Notes under the pieces: model-generated
What the model saw: only the letters and a program-made list of their open reading frames with translations
Database searches by the model: none
Told to the model about the DNA's origin: nothing
Shown here: positions 18,355-27,571 of the stretch, one piece after another
Position numbering within the stretch: the first letter of the stretch is position 1
Layout: every line of letters begins with the position of its first letter
Made by a program: the position numbers and the translations under genes
NCBI GenBank assembly: GCA_002384935.1
Contig: DGCD01000020.1
Location: forward strand, 1 to 64,000
DNA length: 64,000 nucleotides
From: Pusillimonas sp. UBA3987
GTDB lineage: Bacteria > Pseudomonadota > Gammaproteobacteria > Burkholderiales > Burkholderiaceae_B
Reading direction: 5' to 3'

Positions 18355-19127
18355 ACCAGCCAGTGCCAATCGTGGCGCTCTGTTTCCTGGCCTTGCGGGT
18401 TGTATGTCAGTTCGCTGAATACAGCCTGCCCGCTACGGTGGATGGCAATGATACTGGAACATCGGGTGCCGTATTCCGGGCTGATGATAAAAGGGCTGCT
18501 TAGAAGGCGTTCGCGTTCAAGATCAAGCCCGGTATCGGGTAGCAAATGTTCGGGTGCCGGGGTTGTCTCTTTCAGTAATTCAAACACCCGATTAATCGAG
18601 CGCTCCAGGTGCTCGATGGGGAAATGCCCCAGCAACTCGCGCAGACGTTCTGTTTTGGGCCAGTCGGTATCCAGCAAGTGGTTCGATAATACATAGCGTC
18701 CTGGAACCAGAAGTTCAATATCCTGCGGGTTGGCCGTTTGATTTCCCACGTAGGCAGCCTGGGTGCCTTCACCAACAATAAGATTGAATCCTTGGTATTG
18801 GCGTCCTTTTTGGGATACGGTTTGGGCGTATTCTGCGGCCGGTTGGGTGCCGATCAGGAAGTCTTTAACCAGTTCTCCCCGTGAGACCGGTGTGTCGGGC
18901 CCTTGCAAACGCAGGTCACGAAAATTGGTTAACAGGGCGAATCGACCCGTACGGGTAATACCCAGCCAAGTGCCCCCGGCCAGTTCATCCGTACCGGCAA
19001 TCACCTCCGGATGATTTTTCCAGGGGGCGGCAGTGCTGGTGGGGCGGGCATGAAATTCGTCACGATTGGCCGCGATGAAAAGTGGCCAATCCGGATGGGT
19101 GTTTAACGCCAGATAGGCAATGCACAT
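18348..19127 (-). CDS. NRDE family protein (TANGO2-like)
   Basis: This protein of 259 residues has the NRDE motif near the N-terminus (AANRDEFHARPT) that names the family, which is related to TANGO2 and has an N-terminal-nucleophile-like fold. Cys2 of the MCIAYLALN start is the conserved residue that would be exposed after Met removal, which supports ATG 19127 over the longer frame. The substrate is not known; roles in heme or lipid handling have been proposed for eukaryotic relatives. It starts 7 bases after pbpG on the same strand, so the two are probably one transcript. Confidence 0.88.
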   Translation of the reverse strand: MCIAYLALNTHPDWPLFIAANRDEFHARPTSTAAPWKNHPEVIAGTDELAGGTWLGITRTGRFALLTNFRDLRLQGPDTPVSRGELVKDFLIGTQPAAEYAQTVSQKGRQYQGFNLIVGEGTQAAYVGNQTANPQDIELLVPGRYVLSNHLLDTDWPKTERLRELLGHFPIEHLERSINRVFELLKETTPAPEHLLPDTGLDLERERLLSSPFIISPEYGTRCSSIIAIHRSGQAVFSELTYNPQGQETERHDWHWLVQ

Positions 19128-19134
19128 AGGCTGG

Positions 19135-19968
19135 TTATAGCATAGCCAGATTGATGTTTTTTTCCAGATAATTACGAACGCGCACGGCATCGCCTATGCG
19201 GGAATAGCGCCCCTGGGAGTTCAGGAATACCATGGCCACGTCCCGGCCATCGATGCGAGTCACCATCACCAGGCAGCGTCCGGCTTCGTTAATGAACCCT
19301 GTTTTGGACAGTTGTACGGCCCAATCATCATTTTTCACCAGGCGATTGGTGTTGTTATAAACAAGTGCCCGGCCGTTTTTCAGCTTGACTTGATGACGCT
19401 CGTTTACGGTGTAGCGTTGAATAAGGGGATTCTCGTTCACCGCCTTTAACAGTTTGATCAGGTCGCGGGGGGTAGAAACGTTATCGGCCGACAAGCCGGT
19501 TGGATCAACAAAACGTGAGTGGCGCATACCCAATTCGCGAGCCTTGTCATTCATGGCGCGGATAAAGGCCGACAACCCCCCTGGATAGTAACGGGCTAAT
19601 GCATGGGCCGCACGATTTTCCGATGACATCAGCGCCAGTAAAAGCATGTTGTCGCGGTTAAGCGTCGTGCCAACCGCCAACCGGGAGCGCGAATGACGCA
19701 GGCGGTCGATATCATCGTCGCTGATGGTAATGGTGGTTTGCAGATCCTGCCCGGCTTCAGCCACGATCAGAGCCGTCATGAGTTTGGTAATGGAAGCAAT
19801 GGGGCGGGTGTCTTTACTGTTTTTATCGTAAAGTACTTTGGTGCTTTTCAAGTCTTGAACAAACACGGCCTCTGAGCGCATGGGATCGGCCTGAGCGGGC
19901 GCTACGAATGCAAATCCGCTTACCAAAAGTGTCAGGACAGTAAAAAAAGTACGTAAAGGTCGTAGCAT
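19135..19968 (-). CDS. pbpG: D-alanyl-D-alanine endopeptidase (PBP7-type)
   Basis: This periplasmic low-molecular-weight penicillin-binding protein of 277 residues cleaves D-Ala-meso-DAP cross-links in peptidoglycan. A signal peptide ends near AQADP (residues 26-29). The three active-site motifs are intact: Ser59-x-x-Lys62 (SITK), SEN, and KTG in the C-terminal half. There is no C-terminal membrane-anchoring helix of the DacA type. The length fits PbpG. The ATG at 19968 has GGAAC upstream. The gene is divergent from the DUF985 gene across an A/T-rich 130-base promoter region. Confidence 0.93.
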   Translation of the reverse strand: MLRPLRTFFTVLTLLVSGFAFVAPAQADPMRSEAVFVQDLKSTKVLYDKNSKDTRPIASITKLMTALIVAEAGQDLQTTITISDDDIDRLRHSRSRLAVGTTLNRDNMLLLALMSSENRAAHALARYYPGGLSAFIRAMNDKARELGMRHSRFVDPTGLSADNVSTPRDLIKLLKAVNENPLIQRYTVNERHQVKLKNGRALVYNNTNRLVKNDDWAVQLSKTGFINEAGRCLVMVTRIDGRDVAMVFLNSQGRYSRIGDAVRVRNYLEKNINLAML

Positions 19969-20098
19969 GATAAGTTCCGGCCAGATTTTCTTATGTCGGA
20001 ATCATATCAGAATAATAATAAAAAAATCATTTGTTTTAGTTACTTATAGGGTTTTCTTTAGTTATTTTTGAGGTTTTTGAGTAATGGAAGGAAGGGAT

Positions 20099-20608
20099 AT
20101 GACGCAAGAGTGGGTTGAACGTTTGGTTACACAGCTCAATATGCAACCGCATCCGGAAGGGGGTTATTACAGCGAGACTTATCGTGCCGCCGATCGGGTA
20201 AGTCGCGCGGCTGACGGCGCGGTTCGTAGCAGTTCGACCGCTATTTATTATTTATTGAATGACGGTGCTTATTCTGCCTGGCATCGCATTGCCTCCGACG
20301 AAGTTTGGCATTTTTACGCAGGGCAGCCCTTGTTACTGCACATCCTGGCAAGCAGCGGTGAATTACAAACGCATCGTTTGGGGCATCCCCTGGAGCATCC
20401 ACAAGCGGTGTGCCAGGCAGTCGTGCCAGCGGGGTGCTGGTTTGCCGCGCAACTGGAAGACCCGGCTGGTTTTGCGCTTCTGGGTTGCACGGTTGCCCCG
20501 GGATTCGAGTTTTCTGAGTTCGAGTTGGCCAATTCGAACGACTTGCTCGAGCAATATCCGCAACATGTCGAGGCGCTTCGCCCTTTGCTTGCCCGCCAGG
20601 GCGCTTAA
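20099..20608 (+). CDS. cupin domain protein, DUF985 family
   Basis: This small beta-barrel cupin of 169 residues belongs to the DUF985 family. Family signs are HPEGGYYSETYR near the N-terminus, the AIYYLL segment, WHRIASDEVWHFYAG with the cupin histidines, and GCTVAPGFEFSEFELA at the end. No enzymatic function is established for this family. I prefer ATG 20099, because GGAAGGGAT is its ribosome site; the in-frame ATG 20084 would place that site inside the gene. It converges with the DUF924 gene, from which it is separated by only 3 bases. Confidence 0.88.
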   Translation: MTQEWVERLVTQLNMQPHPEGGYYSETYRAADRVSRAADGAVRSSSTAIYYLLNDGAYSAWHRIASDEVWHFYAGQPLLLHILASSGELQTHRLGHPLEHPQAVCQAVVPAGCWFAAQLEDPAGFALLGCTVAPGFEFSEFELANSNDLLEQYPQHVEALRPLLARQGA

Positions 20609-20611
20609 AGC

Positions 20612-21154
20612 TTAAAAGCCAGATCCGGGCTGCTTCAGGAATTCGATCTCTTCTGCAGTGGAAGGGCGGCCTAGCGCTTTGTTCCGATGCGGATATCGTC
20701 CGAAACGCGCCAGTATTTCCTTGTGTCTTATTTCGAAGTCCAGGCTGTCTTCAAGGCCGGGCTGGCTATAAAGCTGCATGGCGACTTCATGAATCCGGAT
20801 AGACTCGCTATGCATATAAGGCAAATAAAGAAAGCCAATATGCGGCGGCTTGAATTGCTTGTCGATTCCTTGAGCCACGACCTCCTGCGCCAACGACAGC
20901 GCCAATGGGTCACAGGCAAAGGCACGAGCCTGATTGCGGTAAATATTGCGTGAAAACTGATCCAGCACAATGATTTCTGCTAGACGACCCTTGGGCGTTT
21001 GGCGCCACTCATAAAGCTCGCAGTGTGCAGCCCGGTGGTGCAACTGGCTGAATCGTTCACGGATTTCGGCGTCAAGCCCATCGTCTTTGTCGAACCATTG
21101 TTTTGGTGTGAGTTCGTTAAACCAGAAGTTCAAGATGTCGTTTGCGGTATGCAT
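20612..21154 (-). CDS. DUF924 family protein
   Basis: This 180-residue all-helical protein of the DUF924 (TPR-like fold) family has no known activity. Recognisable family segments are ILNFWFNELTPKQWF at the start, IIVLDQFSRNIYR, and FLYLPYMHSES. It is cytosolic and has no signal peptide or membrane helix. It sits downstream of yicC on the same strand with 44 bases between, and may share its transcript. Confidence 0.88.
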   Translation of the reverse strand: MHTANDILNFWFNELTPKQWFDKDDGLDAEIRERFSQLHHRAAHCELYEWRQTPKGRLAEIIVLDQFSRNIYRNQARAFACDPLALSLAQEVVAQGIDKQFKPPHIGFLYLPYMHSESIRIHEVAMQLYSQPGLEDSLDFEIRHKEILARFGRYPHRNKALGRPSTAEEIEFLKQPGSGF

Positions 21155-21198
21155 GGTGTAGGCGGTTGAAGGTTAACTGCAAAAGTGGTTTGAGCCGA

Positions 21199-22140
21199 TT
21201 ATTCGATATTCTGGGCCTGCTCGCGCATTTGCTCAATGAGTAATTTCAAGTCAATGGCGGCCCGGGTTACGCTGATGCCGGCGGCTTTCGAGCCCAGGGT
21301 ATTGGCTTCGCGGTTCATTTCCTGAAACAGGAAGTCCAGCCGCTTGCCGGTGCTGCCTTTGTTTTTTCGATGGCTGTTCGCTTGTGTTTCGGGTTCGTCT
21401 CCCGCCAGTAATTCTCGCAGTTCAGCCAAATGCGAGTGCAGACGTACTATTTCCTCGGCAACGTCGATACGTAATGAAAACAAGGAGCTTTCCTGCGCAA
21501 TACGTGCAGTCAATTCTTCACCACTGATGTTGGTAAAGCCATTGGGGTTGGTGTTTTCCAGTGTTTCGCGCAGCTTGCCTGCCAGTTTCTGCCGGTGTTC
21601 TTCCAATAGCTGGGGCAAGACATGGCCAACACCCTCTACAATTTCATGAATCTGGTCGGCACACTCAAGCAGCATGGAACCCAGCCGCGCACCTTCACGT
21701 TCGCGGTTGGCCTGCATGTCGGTCAGGGCGTGGCTCAGTGCTTTTTGTGCCAGGGCAATCCAGAGCTCGGGGTCGGTCTCTTCTGTGTCCTGACCCGATG
21801 CGCCTTTGATTAAATCGGTTAATGAAGGCGCGCTGGTGTCCGGCAAGACCTGACGCGCCAAACGCAATTGTTCGGCTACTTTTTTAATGTATTCCTGATC
21901 CAGTTTGTCCAGTGGGTCGGTTCTCTGGCGGCTATAGGAAAGCCGAACCTCCACTTTGCCGCGCGACAGCGTACGGGCAATTTGTTCGCGCAAGTGAGTT
22001 TCCACAACACGCAACTCATCGGGCAGACGGAAATTGATATCCAGGTAGCGGCTGTTGACACTGCGTACTTCCAGCGTCACGAACCCTTCAGGGCTCTCCG
22101 CGCGGGCGGTACCGTAGGCTGTCATGCTGCGAATAGTCAT
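21199..22140 (-). CDS. yicC: YicC-family endoribonuclease
   Basis: This conserved cytosolic protein of 313 residues has been shown in other bacteria to act as an endoribonuclease that promotes small-RNA turnover. The start MTIRSMTAYG and the N-terminal VRSVNSRYLDINFRLPDEL are diagnostic. The C-terminal DUF1732 part contains GKRLDFLFQEMNREANTLGSK, written here by position (about residues 263-285). A ribosome site (AGGGAATGG) precedes the ATG. It is divergent from rph, another RNA-processing enzyme, and the two share a 92-base control region. Confidence 0.93.
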   Translation of the reverse strand: MTIRSMTAYGTARAESPEGFVTLEVRSVNSRYLDINFRLPDELRVVETHLREQIARTLSRGKVEVRLSYSRQRTDPLDKLDQEYIKKVAEQLRLARQVLPDTSAPSLTDLIKGASGQDTEETDPELWIALAQKALSHALTDMQANREREGARLGSMLLECADQIHEIVEGVGHVLPQLLEEHRQKLAGKLRETLENTNPNGFTNISGEELTARIAQESSLFSLRIDVAEEIVRLHSHLAELRELLAGDEPETQANSHRKNKGSTGKRLDFLFQEMNREANTLGSKAAGISVTRAAIDLKLLIEQMREQAQNIE

Positions 22141-22232
22141 AAATATTCCATTCCCTGTTACGAGGTTGTAAAAGCTTGCGGGGCATTATGAATTAACATT
22201 GATGCATTCGCCAAACTATAGAAAGGATTGTT

Positions 22233-22976
22233 TTGACCGATATGACGCATGCCCGATCTGCCGGGCGAACACCCAATCAATTACGGTCGATGTCTTTGGT
22301 AACGGGCTATACCCGTTATGCCGAGGGGTCAGTGTTAATAAAAGCAGGTGAAACGCATGTGCTGTGCAATGCCAGTGTACTCGACAAGGTTCCCCCTTTT
22401 TTGAAAGGCAAGGGTCAGGGTTGGGTAACGGCTGAGTACGGTATGTTGCCGCGCTCTACGCATACCCGTTCCGACCGCGAAGCGGCACGTGGCAAGCAAA
22501 GCGGACGGACCCAGGAAATTCAGCGCCTTATTGGCCGCAGCCTGCGCGCAGTTTTCGACCTGGAGGCGCTGGGAGAGCGCACCCTGCACCTTGATTGCGA
22601 TGTTATTCAGGCCGATGGCGGTACCCGCTGTGCCAGCATCACGGGTGCCTGGGTGGCGGCAGCCTTGGCTGTTCATACGCTGATGCGCCAGGAAGTGCTG
22701 GCGCACAATCCTATTCGTGATCACGTTGCCGCCGTCTCCGTTGGCCTGGTTGACGGCCAACCGGTGCTGGATCTTGACTACGAGGAAGACAGCAATTGCG
22801 ATGCCGATATGAATGTGGTGATGACAGGTTCGGGCCATTTCGTCGAGGTACAGGGAACTGCCGAGGGCGCGGTTTTTGGGCGTACGGCGCTGAACGGGTT
22901 GCTGGATATGGCAACCGGGGGAATCGCCGACCTGGTTAAACAGCAGCGTCAGGCGCTGGATTTGGCAACGGATTGA
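22233..22976 (+). CDS. rph: ribonuclease PH
   Basis: This phosphorolytic 3'-5' exoribonuclease of 247 residues trims tRNA 3' ends and forms hexameric rings. The RNase PH fold is evident: [22 protein letters not shown], with the phosphate-binding region [17 protein letters not shown] and the catalytic acidic residues in [16 protein letters not shown] (motifs given in part). The start taken is the TTG at 22233, because AAAGGA sits 6 bases upstream. The ATG at 22242 (residue 4) is possible but badly spaced. The stop codon overlaps the start of rdgB, giving a tight rph-rdgB-hemW transcript. Confidence 0.95.
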   Translation: MTDMTHARSAGRTPNQLRSMSLVTGYTRYAEGSVLIKAGETHVLCNASVLDKVPPFLKGKGQGWVTAEYGMLPRSTHTRSDREAARGKQSGRTQEIQRLIGRSLRAVFDLEALGERTLHLDCDVIQADGGTRCASITGAWVAAALAVHTLMRQEVLAHNPIRDHVAAVSVGLVDGQPVLDLDYEEDSNCDADMNVVMTGSGHFVEVQGTAEGAVFGRTALNGLLDMATGGIADLVKQQRQALDLATD

Positions 22977-23593
22977 AATTGGGCGTTAACGTGCGAAAAG
23001 TGGTACTTGCTTCAAATAACGCGGGCAAATTACGCGAGTTCGACGCGCTCCTGGCACCCAAAGGGTGGACATTGGTGCCGCAGGGCGAGTTGGGTGTGCC
23101 TGAAGCACCCGAACCTCATCCTACGTTCGTGGAAAATGCGCTGGCCAAGGCCCGACATGCTTGTGAGCATACGGGCCTGCCTGCCTTGGCTGATGATTCC
23201 GGGTTGTGCGTGTCTGCCCTGGATGGGGCGCCGGGTGTGTATTCGGCCCGTTTTGCCGCGATGAACGGGGGTGAAAAATCCGACCAGGCCAATAATGCTT
23301 ATCTGCAACAGCGGCTTAAGGACACCGAAGACCGTCGAGCGCATTATGTGGCTGTCTTGGTTTTCATGCGGTCAGCCAATGATCCCCAGCCTGTTATTGC
23401 ACAGGCCCGGTGGCACGGCGAAATCATTTCCGAGCCCATGGGCAGCCATGGTTTCGGTTACGACCCCTATTTTTATTTACCTCAGTTTGAAAAAACGGTG
23501 GCGCAACTCGATCCCGCCGAAAAGAACAGGCATAGTCATCGTGCGCAGGCATTGCAGTTATTGGTTGGGCAACTTGGCGACAATACCATTTAA
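22973..23593 (+). CDS. rdgB: non-canonical purine NTP pyrophosphatase (RdgB/HAM1)
   Basis: This enzyme of about 206 residues hydrolyses dITP, ITP and XTP to monophosphates and keeps deaminated purines out of nucleic acids. Motifs are [11 protein letters not shown] at the N-terminus (substrate lysine), [10 protein letters not shown] with the metal-binding acidic residues, and the [10 protein letters not shown] signature. The start is uncertain: TTG 22973 overlaps the rph stop, and GTG 22991 is an alternative that would remove six residues. The stop overlaps the hemW ATG (TAATG). Confidence 0.95.
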   Translation: MKLGVNVRKVVLASNNAGKLREFDALLAPKGWTLVPQGELGVPEAPEPHPTFVENALAKARHACEHTGLPALADDSGLCVSALDGAPGVYSARFAAMNGGEKSDQANNAYLQQRLKDTEDRRAHYVAVLVFMRSANDPQPVIAQARWHGEIISEPMGSHGFGYDPYFYLPQFEKTVAQLDPAEKNRHSHRAQALQLLVGQLGDNTI

Positions 23594-24840
23594 TGAATAA
23601 GCGTCGCTTCATTCCGGTTATTCCTGAAGACCAGGCTGCTCAAGCCGGCCCGGCAACGGTCAAGCCTGGTGCCGGCGATATTGCCGGCACCGCGCTGACA
23701 AGCTTGCCGCCGTTGGCGTTGTACGTACATGTGCCCTGGTGCGTGCGCAAGTGTCCTTATTGTGATTTCAATTCACATGAGCTCAAGGAAGACTTGCCTG
23801 AGCAAGCTTACTTGCAGGCGTTGCAGGCCGATCTTGAACAGGCGCTGCCGGATATCTGGGGGCGTTCCGTCATTTCGGTGTTTATCGGCGGCGGGACGCC
23901 CAGCTTATTGTCTGCCGATGCCATTGACCGCATGCTGTCGTTATTCCGGTCGCACTTGAATTTATTGCCCGATGCGGAAATAACCATTGAGGCGAATCCA
24001 GGTACGGTTGAAGCGGGCCGGTTTGAAGATTATGCCCACAGCGGTATTAATCGTATTTCTCTTGGCGTGCAAAGTTTCAATAATGAGGCGCTTCATGCTT
24101 TGGGGCGTATCCATTCGGCTGAGCAGGCCTGCCGTGCCATTGAGCTTGCACAGCGTGCTGTCGATCGGATTAATCTCGATGTGATGTTTGCGTTGCCGAA
24201 TCAAACTTTCGCACAATGTGAAGAGGATATTCGCCAGGCGGTATCGTGGGATACCTCGCATCTATCGCTTTATAACCTGACCCTTGAGCCCAATACGGTG
24301 TTTGCCAAGTACCCGCCGGCGATCCCGGATGAGGACGCGGCCGCCGTCATGCAGGAAACGGTGGCACAACACTTGCAGGACGCCGGCTATGAGCGCTACG
24401 AGGTTTCCGCTTATGCTAAATCCGGTGCCCGATGTGTTCACAATGTGAATTACTGGGAGTTCGGCGATTATCTTGGCCTGGGGCCGGGAGCTCATTCGAA
24501 GCTGTCATTTCATCATGGCATTGTCCGCCAGGCACGCCTTAAAAATCCGGTTTCCTGGATGCAGAACGCAGTCAGGCGCGATGGTTCGCACCTCGCGCAG
24601 TCCGGCCCGGTTGATATTGCCGACTTGCCTTTTGAGTTCATGCTGAATGCCTTGCGTTTGCGCAACGGCGTACCGGCGCAGTATTTCGAGGAACGAACCG
24701 GCCTGCCGCTGATTCAGGTTTCCACGACCCTGCAGGCATTAACGGAGCAGGGCTTGTTCAAACCCGATCCTTCAAGGTTGTGCGCTTCGGAACAGGGTTG
24801 GCAATATTTGAACGAGGTATTGGCCCGTTTCCTGCCTTGA
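23593..24840 (+). CDS. hemW: radical SAM heme chaperone HemW
   Basis: This cytosolic radical SAM protein of 415 residues resembles coproporphyrinogen III oxidase HemN but is known in other bacteria to carry and insert heme. The 4Fe-4S cysteines are in CVRKCPYC near residue 50. The next residue is Asp rather than the extra cysteine seen in true HemN (CDF following), which supports HemW. IGGGTPSLL and LGVQSFN are SAM-binding motifs. The first 35 residues are a non-conserved extension. It is the third gene of the rph-rdgB-hemW run, with a 1-base overlap at its start. Confidence 0.93.
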   Translation: MNKRRFIPVIPEDQAAQAGPATVKPGAGDIAGTALTSLPPLALYVHVPWCVRKCPYCDFNSHELKEDLPEQAYLQALQADLEQALPDIWGRSVISVFIGGGTPSLLSADAIDRMLSLFRSHLNLLPDAEITIEANPGTVEAGRFEDYAHSGINRISLGVQSFNNEALHALGRIHSAEQACRAIELAQRAVDRINLDVMFALPNQTFAQCEEDIRQAVSWDTSHLSLYNLTLEPNTVFAKYPPAIPDEDAAAVMQETVAQHLQDAGYERYEVSAYAKSGARCVHNVNYWEFGDYLGLGPGAHSKLSFHHGIVRQARLKNPVSWMQNAVRRDGSHLAQSGPVDIADLPFEFMLNALRLRNGVPAQYFEERTGLPLIQVSTTLQALTEQGLFKPDPSRLCASEQGWQYLNEVLARFLP

Positions 24841-24847
24841 GCAGACC

Positions 24848-24859
24848 CGCACCAAAATG
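24848..24859. promoter_or_regulatory. candidate NtrC half-site upstream of glnA
   Basis: CGCACCAAAATG matches the left half of the NtrC operator consensus TGCACCAAAATGGTGCA in 11 of 12 positions. The right half is not conserved. It lies about 170 bases upstream of the predicted sigma-54 start site, in enhancer position. Supported by two further similar elements just downstream. Confidence 0.55.
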
Positions 24860-24886
24860 TAAATCACGTTGGTTTGCACCGATATT

Positions 24887-24903
24887 CGCACCATAATGGT
24901 TCA
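24887..24903. promoter_or_regulatory. NtrC operator upstream of glnA
   Basis: CGCACCATAATGGTTCA agrees with the NtrC consensus TGCACCAAAATGGTGCA at 14 of 17 positions and is a near-palindrome. It sits about 120 bases upstream of the expected transcription start, the normal enhancer distance for NtrC acting on sigma-54 polymerase. The ntrB and ntrC genes lie directly downstream of glnA, which fits autoregulation. Confidence 0.8.
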
Positions 24904-24905
24904 TT

Positions 24906-24913
24906 CGCACCAA
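24906..24913. promoter_or_regulatory. third NtrC-like half-site
   Basis: CGCACCAA repeats the left half of the neighbouring NtrC operator three bases after its end. A weak site adjoining a strong one is a common NtrC arrangement that helps oligomer formation. On its own the match would be too short to call. Confidence 0.4.
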
Positions 24914-24993
24914 TATAAGCCAATCAAAGCGTGTTTTGATGGCAAATTGGGCAGGCTTTGCTATAAAAATGGTCTGTTTTGGCGCGCTAGAAG

Positions 24994-25010
24994 TTGGCAC
25001 GCTTATTGCT
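24994..25010 (+). promoter_or_regulatory. sigma-54 promoter of glnA
   Basis: TTGGCAC at 24994-25000 and TTGCT at 25006-25010 give the -24 GG and -12 GC pairs with exactly 10 bases between them, a full match to the sigma-54 consensus TGGCAC-N5-TTGC. Transcription should begin near 25020, about 45 bases before the glnA ATG. NtrC sites lie 100-170 bases upstream. Confidence 0.92.
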
Positions 25011-25065
25011 TGAACCTTAGGCAGTAGTATTTGTTTCGTTGAACGCTTTTTGCTCAGGAGTTTTT

Positions 25066-26478
25066 ATGTCCACCCCAGAAGAAGTCATTAAATTGATGCA
25101 AGACAAAGAAGTCGCGTTTGTGGACTTCCGTTTTACCGATACGCTTGGTCGCGAGCACCACATGACTGTGCCGGCGCATGCTGTTGATGAAGAAAAACTA
25201 GAATCAGGCCAGGCCTTCGACGGCTCGTCAATTAGTGGCTGGAAGGGGATTGAGGCATCTGACATGTTGCTGGTTCCAGATACCGGTTCGGCCCGTATGG
25301 ATCCGTTCCGCGAAGAGTCCACCTTGATTCTTACCTGCGATGTGGTTGAGCCCTCTGACCTGAAAGGTTACGACCGCGACCCGCGTTCGCTGGCCAAGCG
25401 CGCTGAAGCTTATCTGAAATCCAGCGGTCTGGGCGATGCCGCCTATTTTGGCCCTGAACCCGAGTTTTTCATCTTCGACGGTATCACCTGGAATGACGAC
25501 GCCTCTGGTTGTTTTGTAAAAATTCAGTCGGAAGAGGGCTCCTGGTCGCGCGGGCTTGAGCTTGAAGGCGGCAACCTGGGCCATCGCCCCAGCGTAAAAG
25601 GCGGATACGTACCTGTGCCGCCCGTAGATTCATTCCACGACATGCGTTCGGAAATGTGCTTGCTGCTTGACCAGCAGGGCGTGCCCGTTGAAGTGCATCA
25701 CCACGAAGTGGCCGGCCCCGGTCAGTGCGAAATTGGTACCAAGTTCAGCACGCTGGTCCAGCGCGCCGACTGGAACCAGATCCTCAAGTACACAGTGCAT
25801 AATGTGGCACACGTTTACGGCAAAACCGCGACCTTCATGCCTAAGCCAGTGGTGGGTGACAACGGTTCCGGCATGCACGTGCACCAGTCCGTCTGGAAAG
25901 ACGGTCAAAACCTGTTTGCCGGTAATGGTTATGCCGGGCTTTCCGAGTTTGCGCTTTATTACATCGGCGGCATCATCAAACATGCCCGTGCACTGAACGC
26001 ATTAACGAATCCGGCCACCAACTCTTACAAGCGTTTGGTGCCGCACTTTGAAGCGCCGGTGAAATTGGCTTATTCGGCTCGCAACCGTTCTGCCTCTATC
26101 CGGATTCCTTACGTGGGCAGCCCCAAGGCGCGCCGCGTGGAAGCTCGCTTCCCGGATCCCCTGGCCAATCCTTACCTGGCATTTTCCGCCTTGTTGATGG
26201 CTGGTCTGGATGGGGTGCAAAACAAGATTCACCCTGGTGATCCTGCCGACAAGAACCTTTACGATCTGCCGCCTGAGGAAGACGCAAAAATCCCGACCGT
26301 GTGCGCATCGCTTGAAGAAGCGGTTGCCGCGCTTGACGCTGATCGCGAGTTCCTGACTCGTGGCGGTGTCTTCAGCAACGACATGATCGATGCCTATATT
26401 GATCTGAAGATGGCTGAAATTACGCGGTTGCGTATGACGTCTCATCCGGTTGAGTTCGATATGTACTACAGCCTGTAA
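25066..26478 (+). CDS. glnA: glutamine synthetase type I
   Basis: This enzyme makes glutamine from glutamate, ammonia and ATP, as a dodecamer in the cytosol. It has 470 residues, the standard GSI-beta length. Signature segments are [16 protein letters not shown], the ATP-binding region [16 protein letters not shown], and the adenylylation site NLYDLPPEE with Tyr399, so activity should be controlled by GlnE/GlnD/P-II. ATG 25066 is chosen because AGGAG stands 6 bases before it. The gene has a sigma-54/NtrC promoter and is followed after 10 bases by ntrB. Confidence 0.98.
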   Translation: MSTPEEVIKLMQDKEVAFVDFRFTDTLGREHHMTVPAHAVDEEKLESGQAFDGSSISGWKGIEASDMLLVPDTGSARMDPFREESTLILTCDVVEPSDLKGYDRDPRSLAKRAEAYLKSSGLGDAAYFGPEPEFFIFDGITWNDDASGCFVKIQSEEGSWSRGLELEGGNLGHRPSVKGGYVPVPPVDSFHDMRSEMCLLLDQQGVPVEVHHHEVAGPGQCEIGTKFSTLVQRADWNQILKYTVHNVAHVYGKTATFMPKPVVGDNGSGMHVHQSVWKDGQNLFAGNGYAGLSEFALYYIGGIIKHARALNALTNPATNSYKRLVPHFEAPVKLAYSARNRSASIRIPYVGSPKARRVEARFPDPLANPYLAFSALLMAGLDGVQNKIHPGDPADKNLYDLPPEEDAKIPTVCASLEEAVAALDADREFLTRGGVFSNDMIDAYIDLKMAEITRLRMTSHPVEFDMYYSL

Positions 26479-26488
26479 GGAGTTGGAA

Positions 26489-27571
26489 ATGGCAAGTCGT
26501 GACCGGGCCGCGATCGACAGTTACGACTTGCTTGCCACCGCTGTTTTGTTATTGGATGACAAAGGGGGGGTGGTGCATGCCAACAATAGTGCTGAAGAGC
26601 TGTTCGGCTTATCGCGCAGGCAGCTTAAAGGCCTGTCGGTAGCGGTGTTGTTTGGCCCCGACCCGATTTTGCAGGGGCGCTTTCAAGAGGCCCTGCAAGG
26701 ACAGTTCGGTATTTTGCGGCAAGACAGCTCTATTCGAGCGCCGGGAGGCCAGACGGTTTCGGTTGGCCTGGCGCTGGTGCCGCTTGATCATCAACCATGG
26801 GCGGCCTTGCTGGAGGTTCGGGGATTCGATCAGCACGATACGCTCGATCGTACCTTGCAGCTGACACGCGAACTGAGTGTGCAGCGGGAGTCGCTCCGGA
26901 ATCTGGCCCACGAGGTGAAAAATCCCTTGGGGGGTATTCGCGGCGCGGCGCAGCTTCTCGAGAGTGAACTGGGTAATTCATCGCTACAGGAATATACCCG
27001 GGTCATTGTGGCCGAGGCAGATCGCCTTGGCGCCCTGATAGATCGATTGATTGCGCCCCAGGGCGAGGGGCTGGTGACCACACAATTCAATATTCATGAA
27101 GTGTGTGAGCGTGTATATACGCTGGTCAAGGCGGAGTACGCCAATCAGATTGAGTTCGTCCGTGACTATGATGCGTCGGTACCCGAAATCGAGGGAGACC
27201 AGCCGCGCCTGGTCCAGGCGCTTTTGAATGTGGTGCGAAATGCCGCTCAGGCGCTGACCGAGCAGCGTAACCCTGATCCTGAAGCGCCTCCTTGCCTGAC
27301 TTTGCGCACCCGAATTGGCCGTCAACTGACATTGGCCCGCCAAACAGTCCGGCTCGGTGTCATTGTTTCGGTTGTCGATAACGGGCCGGGTATTGCAACA
27401 GAGTTACGGGAAAAAATTTTTCATCCGCTGGTAACCGGTCGCGCCAGCGGCAGTGGCCTGGGCTTGAGTCTGGCACAGGAGTTTGTACAACAGCATGGTG
27501 GCGTGATCGAGTTTGATTCCCGTCCGGGGCATACGGAATTTCGCCTGATTCTACCGTTGGAGCAGTCATGA
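26489..27571 (+). CDS. ntrB: nitrogen regulation sensor histidine kinase NtrB
   Basis: This cytosolic histidine kinase/phosphatase of 360 residues sets the phosphorylation of NtrC under the control of P-II. A PAS domain occupies about residues 10-120 (ATAVLLLDDKGGVVHANNS). The phosphoacceptor is His141 in LAHEVKNPLGG. The ATP-binding part has NVVRNAAQAL (N box), VVDNGPGI (G1) and GSGLGLSLAQE (G2). There are no membrane helices, as usual for NtrB. ATG 26489 has TAAGGAG upstream. It is 10 bases after glnA and overlaps ntrC by 4 bases. Confidence 0.97.
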   Translation: MASRDRAAIDSYDLLATAVLLLDDKGGVVHANNSAEELFGLSRRQLKGLSVAVLFGPDPILQGRFQEALQGQFGILRQDSSIRAPGGQTVSVGLALVPLDHQPWAALLEVRGFDQHDTLDRTLQLTRELSVQRESLRNLAHEVKNPLGGIRGAAQLLESELGNSSLQEYTRVIVAEADRLGALIDRLIAPQGEGLVTTQFNIHEVCERVYTLVKAEYANQIEFVRDYDASVPEIEGDQPRLVQALLNVVRNAAQALTEQRNPDPEAPPCLTLRTRIGRQLTLARQTVRLGVIVSVVDNGPGIATELREKIFHPLVTGRASGSGLGLSLAQEFVQQHGGVIEFDSRPGHTEFRLILPLEQS

